Positions 1-7,345 of a DNA stretch of 59,495 nt are shown piece after piece. The translations under genes were made by a program, and so were the position numbers. Location: assembly GCA_022826905.1 (NCBI GenBank), contig JAJDUA010000015.1, forward strand, positions 1-59,495, given 5' to 3'. Each line of letters begins with the position of its first letter. Positions within the stretch are counted from its first letter, which is position 1. The stretch is from Candidatus Dadabacteria bacterium (GTDB lineage Bacteria; Desulfobacterota_D; UBA1144; Nemesobacterales; Nemesobacteraceae). The notes beneath the pieces were generated by a model. The model was not told where the DNA came from. It ran no database searches and saw nothing but the letters and a program-made list of their open reading frames with translations.

Positions 1-386
1 AGGACTGGGCCGAGGTGATAAGAGATCTTGTGGATGTGCATTATCCGGGGAAACGAGTTGTTTTGGTTATGGACAATCTGAATACTCACAGTCCGGCGTC
101 TTTATACAAGGCGTTCAGTCCTGAGGAGGCGCGCAGGATTACAGAGAGGCTGGAGATTCATTACACTCCCAAGCATGGGAGTTGGCTTAACATGGCGGAG
201 ATAGAGATAGGAGTTCTGCGGCGGCAGTGTCTTGACCGTCGTATTGCGGACCGGGAGATTCTGCGCCAGGAGGTGAGCGCTTGGCAGAAGAGGCGCAACG
301 AAAACGGAAGCGCAGTGGATTGGCGTTTTACGATGAAGGATGCAAGAATCAAGCTTAAGTCATTATACCCGCCAGTGCAAAACTGA
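1..386 (+). CDS. IS630-family transposase, C-terminal part (5' end outside window)
   Basis: The frame is open from the window edge (DWAEV precedes the first internal GTG at 15), so this is the 3' part of a longer gene. It shows the DDE-type catalytic core end of IS630/Tc1-mariner transposases: VLVMDNLNTH contains the second catalytic Asp, and TPKHGSWLNMAEIE contains the final Glu region. The C-terminal tail is intact to the stop codon. These enzymes cut and paste their own element at TA targets. I could not identify the right terminal inverted repeat after the stop, so the end of the element is not placed. It marks the left accessory island as mobile. Family assignment is firm; whether the whole gene is intact cannot be seen. 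Confidence 0.88.
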   Translation, partial: DWAEVIRDLVDVHYPGKRVVLVMDNLNTHSPASLYKAFSPEEARRITERLEIHYTPKHGSWLNMAEIEIGVLRRQCLDRRIADREILRQEVSAWQKRRNENGSAVDWRFTMKDARIKLKSLYPPVQN

Positions 387-468
387 TGCTGTACTAGGTT
401 GTTGAACAGCGGCGGATGATATTGACGAAACGGCTTTTTTCTTAATAGTATGCCTATAGGAGGTTGTC

Positions 469-699
469 ATGGGTAATGTCTTCACAGTTGAAGCTAAGTG
501 GTATGAAGATATGTGGGTGGCAACCAGTGATGATATACTTGGATTAGCCGTTGAAGCACGCAATCTGAACGAACTCTGCGATCTTTTAAATGTGGTTATT
601 CCTGAATTATTGGAGGAGAACTCTCGTCTTGTTGAACAGGAAAACTTGCCGGTCGTTTTAAACGTTCATCTTGGAAGCTCTGACAATTTCGTACATTAA
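469..699 (+). CDS. DUF1902 (HicB-like) small protein
   Basis: A 76-aa protein with the DUF1902 pattern: a beta-strand start (FTVEAKWYEDMWVATSDDI), then GLAVEARNLNELCDLL and a VIPELLEEN helix. This fold is shared with HicB antitoxins, in which a degraded RNase-H-like domain binds the partner toxin. A strong ribosome binding site (AGGAGG) lies 7 bases before the ATG. The gene usually has a small HicA-like or related partner, but none lies on either side: the transposase tail is upstream and a weak terminator is downstream. It is therefore either an orphan antitoxin or a member of a non-TA DUF1902 subgroup. The family is recognised with good confidence; a toxin-neutralising role is inference. 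Confidence 0.8.
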   Translation: MGNVFTVEAKWYEDMWVATSDDILGLAVEARNLNELCDLLNVVIPELLEENSRLVEQENLPVVLNVHLGSSDNFVH

Positions 700-723
700 T
701 AATTTCTCACAGGAATTGAAAAT

Positions 724-755
724 AATCCTCAATAAAGAGGGGTTCTTTTTTTTTT
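724..755 (+). terminator. Probable Rho-independent terminator after the DUF1902 gene
   Basis: A short stem (CCTC, loop AATAAA, GAGG, extended by a G-T pair and A-T pairs) is followed almost at once by a run of ten or more T residues at about 746-755. The stem is weak but the T tract is long. It lies 25 bases after the DUF1902 stop and would end transcription coming from the IS630 side. Confidence 0.5.
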
Positions 756-908
756 AGATGCAAGGCAGGGAATTTCACGAAATCTGATATAGTCCGAAAT
801 CAGGTAGAAGTTTTCCCATCGAGGCTGAGGCCAGGAAAAAGCATTTAGCGGATGAATCTTAAAGCTAAAGCAAGCTGGATTAGATAAACATTTTAATTTC
901 CTTTAACC

Positions 909-3900
909 GTGGATACCGAGAAACCTTTTCGGGGAAGTCTTTTCTCCAATGATTTCTTAAGCCAGTCTATAGTCAAGTTACCCGACTGGAAATATCTTGA
1001 TTCCGAGTCAGTAGACAGATTTTACGAATCGCTGAAGGAAATATTCAGCAAGTTTCCGGTTTCAGGTAAACCAAATGAAAGCCAGACGGAAACCGACCTA
1101 GTCTGGCCCATACTCGAATGCTTGGGCTGGACCGCGAGTCTGCGACAACAGAATCTTACCGTAAAGGGAAGGCAGGATGTGCCCGATGGCCTTATGTTCG
1201 CAGACGATGCGGCCAAGGAGCGGGCTAACGGTTTTACAGAAGAATGGAAACGCTACCAGTTCGGTCTTGCAGTAGTTGAGTGCAAGCGCTGGCTTCGACC
1301 ACTCGATCGCTGGTCAGGACTTCCTGATGAGGTGACGGCGCCTTCAACGCAGATACTTCGCTATCTTCGACGAGTGGATGATCTGACTTCGGGAAAGCTA
1401 AGGTGGGGCATTCTTACCAATGGCGCGAGATGGCGGCTTTACTACCAGGGCGCCCGGTCGGTTTCCGAGCAGTTCCTGGATATTGACCTCGGAAAGATAT
1501 TGAATATTTACAATCGGGACGATGATTCGCCCGTTCTTTCCGAATCCGAGCGTCACCACTGGCTTTGCGTGTTCGTTCTGATGTTCAGGCGCGAGGCCTT
1601 TCTTCCCGGCGCTGCTGATCCGCGCACGTTTCACCAGCGCTCTCTTGATGAAAGCAAGTTCTACGAAGAACGAGTCGCGGGCAACCTCTCGGAACTGATT
1701 TTCGGCAAGGTTTTCCCTGAACTCGCCCGCGCTTTCGCACTTGCTTCGCCCAAGACCCCTTTGGATCAGGTGCGCGAGGCTGTCCTGGTTTTTCTCTACA
1801 GACTTCTTTTCATCCTCTACGCCGAGGACCGCGAGTTGCTGCCCGTGCGCGATACGCGTTACGACGACTATGCCCTGCGGGATAAAGTGCGGGGTGATGT
1901 GGGACGACGCAAGGACCAGAATGATGTTTTTTCCGAAAAAGCGTCGAGATACTGGAATGCCATTGATGATCTCTGTCTCGCTATTGATCAGGGCGATTCT
2001 TCAATAGGGCTACCGCCATATAACGGCGGCCTTTTTGACAGGGAGAGCACCCCGCTTCTTGAAGAAATCCGGATCGGAGACCAAGTTGTCGCCGACGTGG
2101 TTGATGCCCTTTCCTTCGAACAGACAGAGCATGGACGCCGGTATATCAATTACCGCGACCTCAGCGTCCAGCAGCTCGGATCCATATACGAACGTCTTCT
2201 TGAATACGAGCTCGCGCGGGGTGATGGTGAAATAGTCATTCGCCCGAACATCTTCGCGAGAAAAGAATCGGGAAGCTACTACACTCTGGACGATTTGGTC
2301 GGTTTGATAATAAAAGAGACAATTGAACCTCTGGCGCAGAGATCCATGGATGAGTTTGAGTCCAGAATCGCGGAACTCGCCGAAAGCGGATTGTCCGAAG
2401 ATATGAAAATCGGACTTCTGAAGGAAACCGATCCGGCGGAAAAGCTTCTCGAACTGAAAATCTGCGACCCCGCCATGGGTTCGGGGCACTTCCTGGTCAA
2501 TCTCGTGGATTTTCTTACCGACAGCGTGATTGCAGCAATGGCCGACGCCGAGGCCGCGGTGGAAAACTACATATCTCCTCTAAACGCGCGGATTGACAGG
2601 ATTCGCAACAGGATTATGGCAAACGCGCAGAAGCGCAAGTGGAGCGTTAATTTCGAGCCGCTTGACGACCGTCACGTAATCAGGCGCATGGTGCTCAAGC
2701 GCTGCGTTTACGGAGTTGACAGAAATCCCATGGCGGTTGAACTTGCCAAGGTGTCTCTATGGCTCCATACGTTTACGCCCGGGGCTCCCTTGAGCTTCAT
2801 TGATCACCATCTACGCTGCGGAAACAGCCTGTTCGGCATGTGGGTCAGGGATGGGGTAAAAAAGGCCGAGGAGTACGGAGGGCCGCTTCTGCTTCAAAAA
2901 CCCATCGCGCGGGCTATTTCGACCGCGGCCCCCATGCAGATAATTGAAGGCCTGACCGATGAGGAGATATCCGAAGCTCACCGTTCCGCCGACATCTTTA
3001 ATGGGATCAAGGAAGACACGGCGCCTCTGGATGCTTTTCTCTCGGTTGTGCATGCCTTTGACTGGCTTAACATCCGGGATCGTGACGACAAGAGCGCTCT
3101 CTACGCTTTTTTTGAAGGCATATTCGGCGACCCTGTCGACATTTCTCTGGGAGAGTCTGATATACAGAACGGGAAAACGCAGTCGGAGCGCTTTGCGGGG
3201 ATTCTTGAGAAAGTGCAAGAACTTGTTGAGGAAGAGCGTTTTTGCAACTGGCAGGTGATGTTTCCCGGAGTGTGGTCGGAGTGGGAGAATTGCGGACTAC
3301 AGGGGGGTTTTGACGCGATAATAGGGAATCCGCCTTGGGATCGGGTAAAACTGCAGCAGGTCGAGTGGTTTGCAACTCGCCGTCGTGAGATTGCCTTGGC
3401 GGCCCGGGCCGCAGACCGAAAGCGTATGATCGCTGACCTAGAAAAAAAGGGGGATTCACTTGCGGAAGATTTCTATAAAGCGAAAGAGCGGGCGGAGAAC
3501 GCGGCCCGTGTTGCCAGAACATGCGGCGATTATCCTTTGCTTTCGGGAGGAGACCTTAATCTTTACTCTCTTTTTGTTGAACGAGCTATGAATATCGTAA
3601 AATCTGATGGGATGGTAGGTCTTCTTACTCCCTCCGGGATTGCCTCTGACAAGACTGCTGCGAAGTTTTTCAAAAAAGTGGCAACGGAGGGTAGATTGAA
3701 AGTACTCTACGATTTTGAAAACCGACGCACGCGTTTCAAGACCACCCCCTTTTTCCCGGATGTGGATAGTCGCTTTAAATTTTGTGTTTTCGTCGCAAGT
3801 CCATTACCGGTCCCCGGTCCAACTCAATGTGCGTTTTTCCTGCAGAATGTGTCCGAGGTCGAAGATCATGATTGCTGTTTCCCTATGACGGCACAGAACT

Positions 3901-4994
3901 TTGCGCAAGTCAATCCAAACACAGGTACTGCGCCGGTTTTCCGATCTCGCCGGGATGCGGAACTGGCCAAGGCAATCTATAAAGACTTGCCTGTGTTAGT
4001 TGATCGATCCAGCGGGGAAGAAGTGAAAACATGGCCCGTGAAATATGTTCGTATGTTTGATATGACCAACGACTCTGGTCTTTTTCGTACGCGTCAGGAA
4101 CTTGAGGAAAAAGAGAAAGCTTATCCGATTGGAGGCAATCGATTCAGTAGTCCAGAAGGTGAATGGGTTCCTCTATATGTTGGCCGTATGATCCACCAAT
4201 TCGACCATCGGGCTGCCTCGGTAAAAGTAAACCCAGAAAGTCTTCACAATCCGGCGCTAAGTGGAGATATAGTACTAGCAGAAAAAGCAGACCCCAATTT
4301 TGTTCCCACCCCACAATATTGGGTTCCTGCTAGTGAAGTAAGGATTTCAAACAACTTAGAATGGACCTTGGGATTCCGGAATATTGCCCGTGCCACCGAT
4401 GCCCGGACAATAATCATTACTGTTGTTCCTTTTGCGGGATTAGGAAACTCAATTCCGATTTTAACTTCAGAAGATAGAAATACTTATTGTCAATTTGTAT
4501 CTTGTTTTGTTGCTAATTTTAATTCTTTACTCCTCGATTATATTGTGCGTCAAAAGATGCATGGGACCAATTTGAACTGGTATATTATTGAACAACTGCC
4601 TGTAATACCTCTCGATCATTACGAAATTACTTACTTTGGTTCGAAAACGGCCGGGGAGATCATACGGGAAGCTGTGTTGGAACTCACATATACCGCCCAC
4701 GATATGGCACCATTTGCCCGCGACATGGGTTATGTCGACCAGAACGGAAAAATAAAACCGCCATTTCTGTGGGATGAAGAACGTAGACTGCATTTACGTG
4801 CCAAACTTGACGCAGTATTTTTCCACCTCTATGGAGTTACTGACCGTAACGATGTGCGCTATGTTTTTTCTACTTTTCCGATAGTGGAAGCTCAGGAAAT
4901 CAAAACTTACGGCACTTACAGGTTCCGTGAACTTTGTCTTGCATATATGAATGCGCTCGAGTCAGGAGATTCGGATGTGGAGATAAGTTTGTGA
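909..4994 (+). CDS. Type IIG-like restriction-modification fusion protein (PD-ExK nuclease plus N6-adenine methyltransferase)
   Basis: A 1361-aa protein. The N-terminal part has a PD-(D/E)xK nuclease core: E61 in QTET, P92-D93 in DVPDGLMF, and E124-C-K126 in AVVECKRW. The middle is an N6-adenine methyltransferase: motif I DPAMGSGHF at 520-528 (SAM binding) and catalytic motif IV NPPW at 807-810. The remaining ~500 residues should contain the target-recognition part (a readable motif is LNWYIIEQLPVIP). One polypeptide would both methylate and cut DNA, as in Eco57I-class enzymes. No separate specificity or helicase subunit is adjacent. The start is a GTG with no clear ribosome binding site; upstream in-frame starts were not seen. 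BREX PglX and DISARM methylases share the methyltransferase part but come with neighbours that are missing here. Architecture is confident; activity and target are unknown. Confidence 0.85.
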   Translation: MDTEKPFRGSLFSNDFLSQSIVKLPDWKYLDSESVDRFYESLKEIFSKFPVSGKPNESQTETDLVWPILECLGWTASLRQQNLTVKGRQDVPDGLMFADDAAKERANGFTEEWKRYQFGLAVVECKRWLRPLDRWSGLPDEVTAPSTQILRYLRRVDDLTSGKLRWGILTNGARWRLYYQGARSVSEQFLDIDLGKILNIYNRDDDSPVLSESERHHWLCVFVLMFRREAFLPGAADPRTFHQRSLDESKFYEERVAGNLSELIFGKVFPELARAFALASPKTPLDQVREAVLVFLYRLLFILYAEDRELLPVRDTRYDDYALRDKVRGDVGRRKDQNDVFSEKASRYWNAIDDLCLAIDQGDSSIGLPPYNGGLFDRESTPLLEEIRIGDQVVADVVDALSFEQTEHGRRYINYRDLSVQQLGSIYERLLEYELARGDGEIVIRPNIFARKESGSYYTLDDLVGLIIKETIEPLAQRSMDEFESRIAELAESGLSEDMKIGLLKETDPAEKLLELKICDPAMGSGHFLVNLVDFLTDSVIAAMADAEAAVENYISPLNARIDRIRNRIMANAQKRKWSVNFEPLDDRHVIRRMVLKRCVYGVDRNPMAVELAKVSLWLHTFTPGAPLSFIDHHLRCGNSLFGMWVRDGVKKAEEYGGPLLLQKPIARAISTAAPMQIIEGLTDEEISEAHRSADIFNGIKEDTAPLDAFLSVVHAFDWLNIRDRDDKSALYAFFEGIFGDPVDISLGESDIQNGKTQSERFAGILEKVQELVEEERFCNWQVMFPGVWSEWENCGLQGGFDAIIGNPPWDRVKLQQVEWFATRRREIALAARAADRKRMIADLEKKGDSLAEDFYKAKERAENAARVARTCGDYPLLSGGDLNLYSLFVERAMNIVKSDGMVGLLTPSGIASDKTAAKFFKKVATEGRLKVLYDFENRRTRFKTTPFFPDVDSRFKFCVFVASPLPVPGPTQCAFFLQNVSEVEDHDCCFPMTAQNFAQVNPNTGTAPVFRSRRDAELAKAIYKDLPVLVDRSSGEEVKTWPVKYVRMFDMTNDSGLFRTRQELEEKEKAYPIGGNRFSSPEGEWVPLYVGRMIHQFDHRAASVKVNPESLHNPALSGDIVLAEKADPNFVPTPQYWVPASEVRISNNLEWTLGFRNIARATDARTIIITVVPFAGLGNSIPILTSEDRNTYCQFVSCFVANFNSLLLDYIVRQKMHGTNLNWYIIEQLPVIPLDHYEITYFGSKTAGEIIREAVLELTYTAHDMAPFARDMGYVDQNGKIKPPFLWDEERRLHLRAKLDAVFFHLYGVTDRNDVRYVFSTFPIVEAQEIKTYGTYRFRELCLAYMNALESGDSDVEISL

Positions 4995-5187
4995 GATGTA
5001 GATTTTCAAGTCTTGTTTCACGTCTCAAGTACTCTATTTAATGTTGTCCCGGCGTTCCTTAGAGTGTGCGTAATCCACGGAGCATAAGTGGTTCAGAAAA
5101 CATGCGAGGCCGTATTTCTTCACGTATCCCACCCTTTTTTAGTGAAAGCTGTTGTAAGAATCCTCGTTTCTGAACTTCCTTCGATTC

Positions 5188-5820
5188 TCAAGCAGATTCT
5201 TTCTTGGAATAAGCAATACGCCGTTCCTTGGCTGCATACGCTTTATCCATCAACTCCTCTTTGGTGAGGAACAGGTCCCTATGGCCGCCCGTTCCCAATT
5301 GCTCTAACAAGCGCTTCATTGCAATGTCGTGTCGTTCCGCTTGTCCATCTGCCAGAATATGCTCGACATCTAATTTTACTCTCACTAATTCACGCGCGAC
5401 AAGAATCGTCCTGTGACAGTCAAGCGGGTCTTTCTCCGCGCACATTAAAGCAATCTTCTTGTGTTTGCTGCCTTTACGGACCCACTCTATTCCTTCCCTG
5501 AACAGCTTGGTTCTGACAAGCAACCGGTACTTTACTCTTCTGTTCTCGTAGCATTCAGGATTATCTGGTCGCGCGCCAAGCTCCTTGCCAAGAAAAACAT
5601 ATTCGATGCTGTGCACATGAAGGGAGTCAGTCAAATTTTCGCGATTGAATTGCGGGTAATAGCGACTATACGGCACTGACCTCACATCAGCAACTGCGTT
5701 TATCCGGTGTCGCTTTAAAAGCGAAATGTAATTTCCGATCTCATGAGTCGAGTGACCTATGGTGTAAACTGTTCTTTTTTTCACTGATTCCATAATCGCA
5801 GACCCTGAGATAGCATTCAT
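5188..5820 (-). CDS. DUF488 family protein
   Basis: A 210-aa protein with the DUF488 signature: VYTIGHSTHEIGNYISLL near the N terminus, ADVRSVPYSRYYPQFN, VFLGKELGARP, and the C-terminal IALMCAEKDPLDCHRTILVAREL. The conserved Cys and His in MCAEKDPLDCHR are typical of the family, whose biochemical function is not established and which often lies near defence or restriction genes. An internal ATG (at 5793, MESVKKRTVYTIGHS) with AGGG upstream is an alternative start. It lies 48 bases downstream of the PD-(D/E)XK-like gene on the same strand and converges on the restriction-modification gene, so these two may form a pair. Family certain; role unknown. Confidence 0.85.
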   Translation of the reverse strand: MNAISGSAIMESVKKRTVYTIGHSTHEIGNYISLLKRHRINAVADVRSVPYSRYYPQFNRENLTDSLHVHSIEYVFLGKELGARPDNPECYENRRVKYRLLVRTKLFREGIEWVRKGSKHKKIALMCAEKDPLDCHRTILVARELVRVKLDVEHILADGQAERHDIAMKRLLEQLGTGGHRDLFLTKEELMDKAYAAKERRIAYSKKESA

Positions 5821-5868
5821 ATTGACAAAGCTAAATTCAGAATTGAGTCGAGTAATTCTGTAGATTCG

Positions 5869-6498
5869 TCAAGGTTGTTGCTTAATCTCACACTCCAAGT
5901 CCGAAATAGTCTCCTTCAAGTCTGCATAGGAACACTTGCGCGGCGAGAGCTTTTCGAGAGAATTCAAGCGAATGGTTTTTTGCTCCGGGCATTCTTGGTC
6001 AAGAACCTTAGTTAGAAGAACGTAAAAATCCCAGGTAGCGGTGTCAAGCGGGTTAAAAGGGGGTTCTTTCTTCGTAAAAACGCAGAATACGTACATGTCT
6101 GCCCAGCGCTGCTTAACGTCTCCTCCGGTACTCTCTCCGGTTTTGGGATCCCAGCTCCAAAAGCGAGGAGCGATGGTGAATTCGATAGGGAAGTATTCTT
6201 TCTGCTTCCATGACTGCACGTACGCGGAGCTTTTGACTTCAATTGTCGTGCCTGACTCCATGCGCAGGTCATACCCTCCCCATTCTACTCTAGGTTCTTT
6301 GTGAAGGTTGAGCGCCGTTGCGACGAGGAACTCCGCCAGAATCCCGCGGGTGGTATTGTCCAGAAGATTGGAACCTGACCATCTCCAGTAGTCAAGCAGC
6401 TTCAGGGCGGGTGCATCCCCTCCCTGAAACGGTTCGTCGCCACCCAGCAGTTCGGTTTTCTGTTGAGACAGTCCGTCGTTCATGAATACAGCATACAT
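5869..6498 (-). CDS. PD-(D/E)XK nuclease-like protein of unknown role
   Basis: A 209-aa protein. The visible pattern is a restriction-endonuclease-like fold: E56 in a helix (GILAEFLVATAL), D77 in GGYDLRM, E87-V-K89 in TTIEVKSSAYVQSW, and a late strand ADMYVFCVF followed by WDFYVLLTKVLD. That spacing (E, D, ExK) matches metal-dependent PD-(D/E)XK nucleases. I do not know a named family. The alternative start M6 (6483) is possible. The gene precedes the DUF488 gene on the same strand and faces the type IIG-like gene, so it may belong to the same restriction or defence locus. Nuclease activity is inferred from motif spacing only. Confidence 0.65.
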   Translation of the reverse strand: MYAVFMNDGLSQQKTELLGGDEPFQGGDAPALKLLDYWRWSGSNLLDNTTRGILAEFLVATALNLHKEPRVEWGGYDLRMESGTTIEVKSSAYVQSWKQKEYFPIEFTIAPRFWSWDPKTGESTGGDVKQRWADMYVFCVFTKKEPPFNPLDTATWDFYVLLTKVLDQECPEQKTIRLNSLEKLSPRKCSYADLKETISDLECEIKQQP

Positions 6499-6742
6499 TG
6501 TGACGCTATATTCGGGAAACGTGGTACTTATGTCTTTATGCTGCCTGATATGTAAAAATTGCCCGGATTCTTCCTAAGCATTCTTGGCGCTTTGCTGGTT
6601 GGAACGAGTCTTTCCTCTCGATATATCTTTGCCGCAATCTTCCGTATAATTTATTGCTGATAGCGGGGAAGAGGGTTGAGTTGTGCGGAATTGACTCACT
6701 CACCATGTGTAAAGTTCCTCTGAGCCTTAATGCCATGAACAA

Positions 6743-7045
6743 ATGAGTGTGCAAATAGATATACCAAAAAAGATGGTTGCGGAATTCTGTCGCCGTAACC
6801 GCATAACGCGACTGTCGCTCTTCGGTTCAGCGATCAGGGATGATTTCGGCCCCGACAGCGATATAGATGTACTGGTAGAATTCGAGCGGGACGCCCGAAT
6901 CGGTTTTATTACGCTTGCGGGATTGGAAATCGAGTTGACTGAAATTCTAGGTCGCAACGCGGAACTGCATACCGTGAAAGGACTTCACCCCAGATTTCGA
7001 GATGAAGTATTGCGGTTGGCGGAGGTGCAGTATGAGCAGGCGTGA
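6743..7045 (+). CDS. MNT-type nucleotidyltransferase (MntA-like antitoxin)
   Basis: A 100-aa minimal nucleotidyltransferase. The core motif is LSLFGSAIRDDFGPDSDIDVLVEF: the GS signature followed by the catalytic D-x-D, then a helical C-terminal half (FITLAGLEIELTEILGRNAEL). In the MntA-HepT toxin-antitoxin type, the MNT protein adenylylates and silences a HEPN RNase encoded next to it. Here the gene overlaps the start of a reading frame that looks like the beginning of HepT but stops after 22 codons. No good ribosome binding site is visible. The protein itself looks intact. Confidence 0.85.
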   Translation: MSVQIDIPKKMVAEFCRRNRITRLSLFGSAIRDDFGPDSDIDVLVEFERDARIGFITLAGLEIELTEILGRNAELHTVKGLHPRFRDEVLRLAEVQYEQA

Positions 7046-7100
7046 TGATCATACGAACATCGGGGATAGCCTCAGTCATGCGAGAGAAGAAATTTCCTGA
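7032..7100 (+). pseudogene. Truncated HepT-like (DUF86/HEPN) reading frame
   Basis: An ATG inside the last codons of the MNT gene opens a 22-codon frame, MSRRDDHTNIGDSLSHAREE then IS and TGA. The M-S-R-D-D beginning followed by a helix with AREEI resembles the N terminus of DUF86 HEPN toxins, which normally continue for another ~90-100 residues with an RX4-6H motif. Nothing HepT-like follows in any frame before carB. The normal overlap with the MNT gene is kept. This suggests the toxin gene was lost by deletion while the antitoxin survived. It rests on a very short match. Confidence 0.45.
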
Positions 7101-7345
7101 CCTCCTGACTGCATAAGAACTCTCTGTCTTTCAGTAGTTCGATCTTGTGTTCCAACGGGCTATTACTCGTGAATACGGCATAAATTGCGAAGCTTTATAC
7201 GGAAAACCTGGTGTACGTACTCCCGCTAACTCGGCCGTCAAGGGGACAACGCAAAATTCCGTTCTGAAAGCCGTAGTCTCTTCATGTTGCCTGTCAGCTT
7301 GTTATTAAGTATATATTTGCAACCCGTTAGAAGCTTTTCCGTTCC

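Noticed and set aside
909-4994. BREX PglX or DISARM methylase
   Set aside because: The methyltransferase motifs fit, but none of the partner genes of either system are nearby and the chain carries its own nuclease domain.
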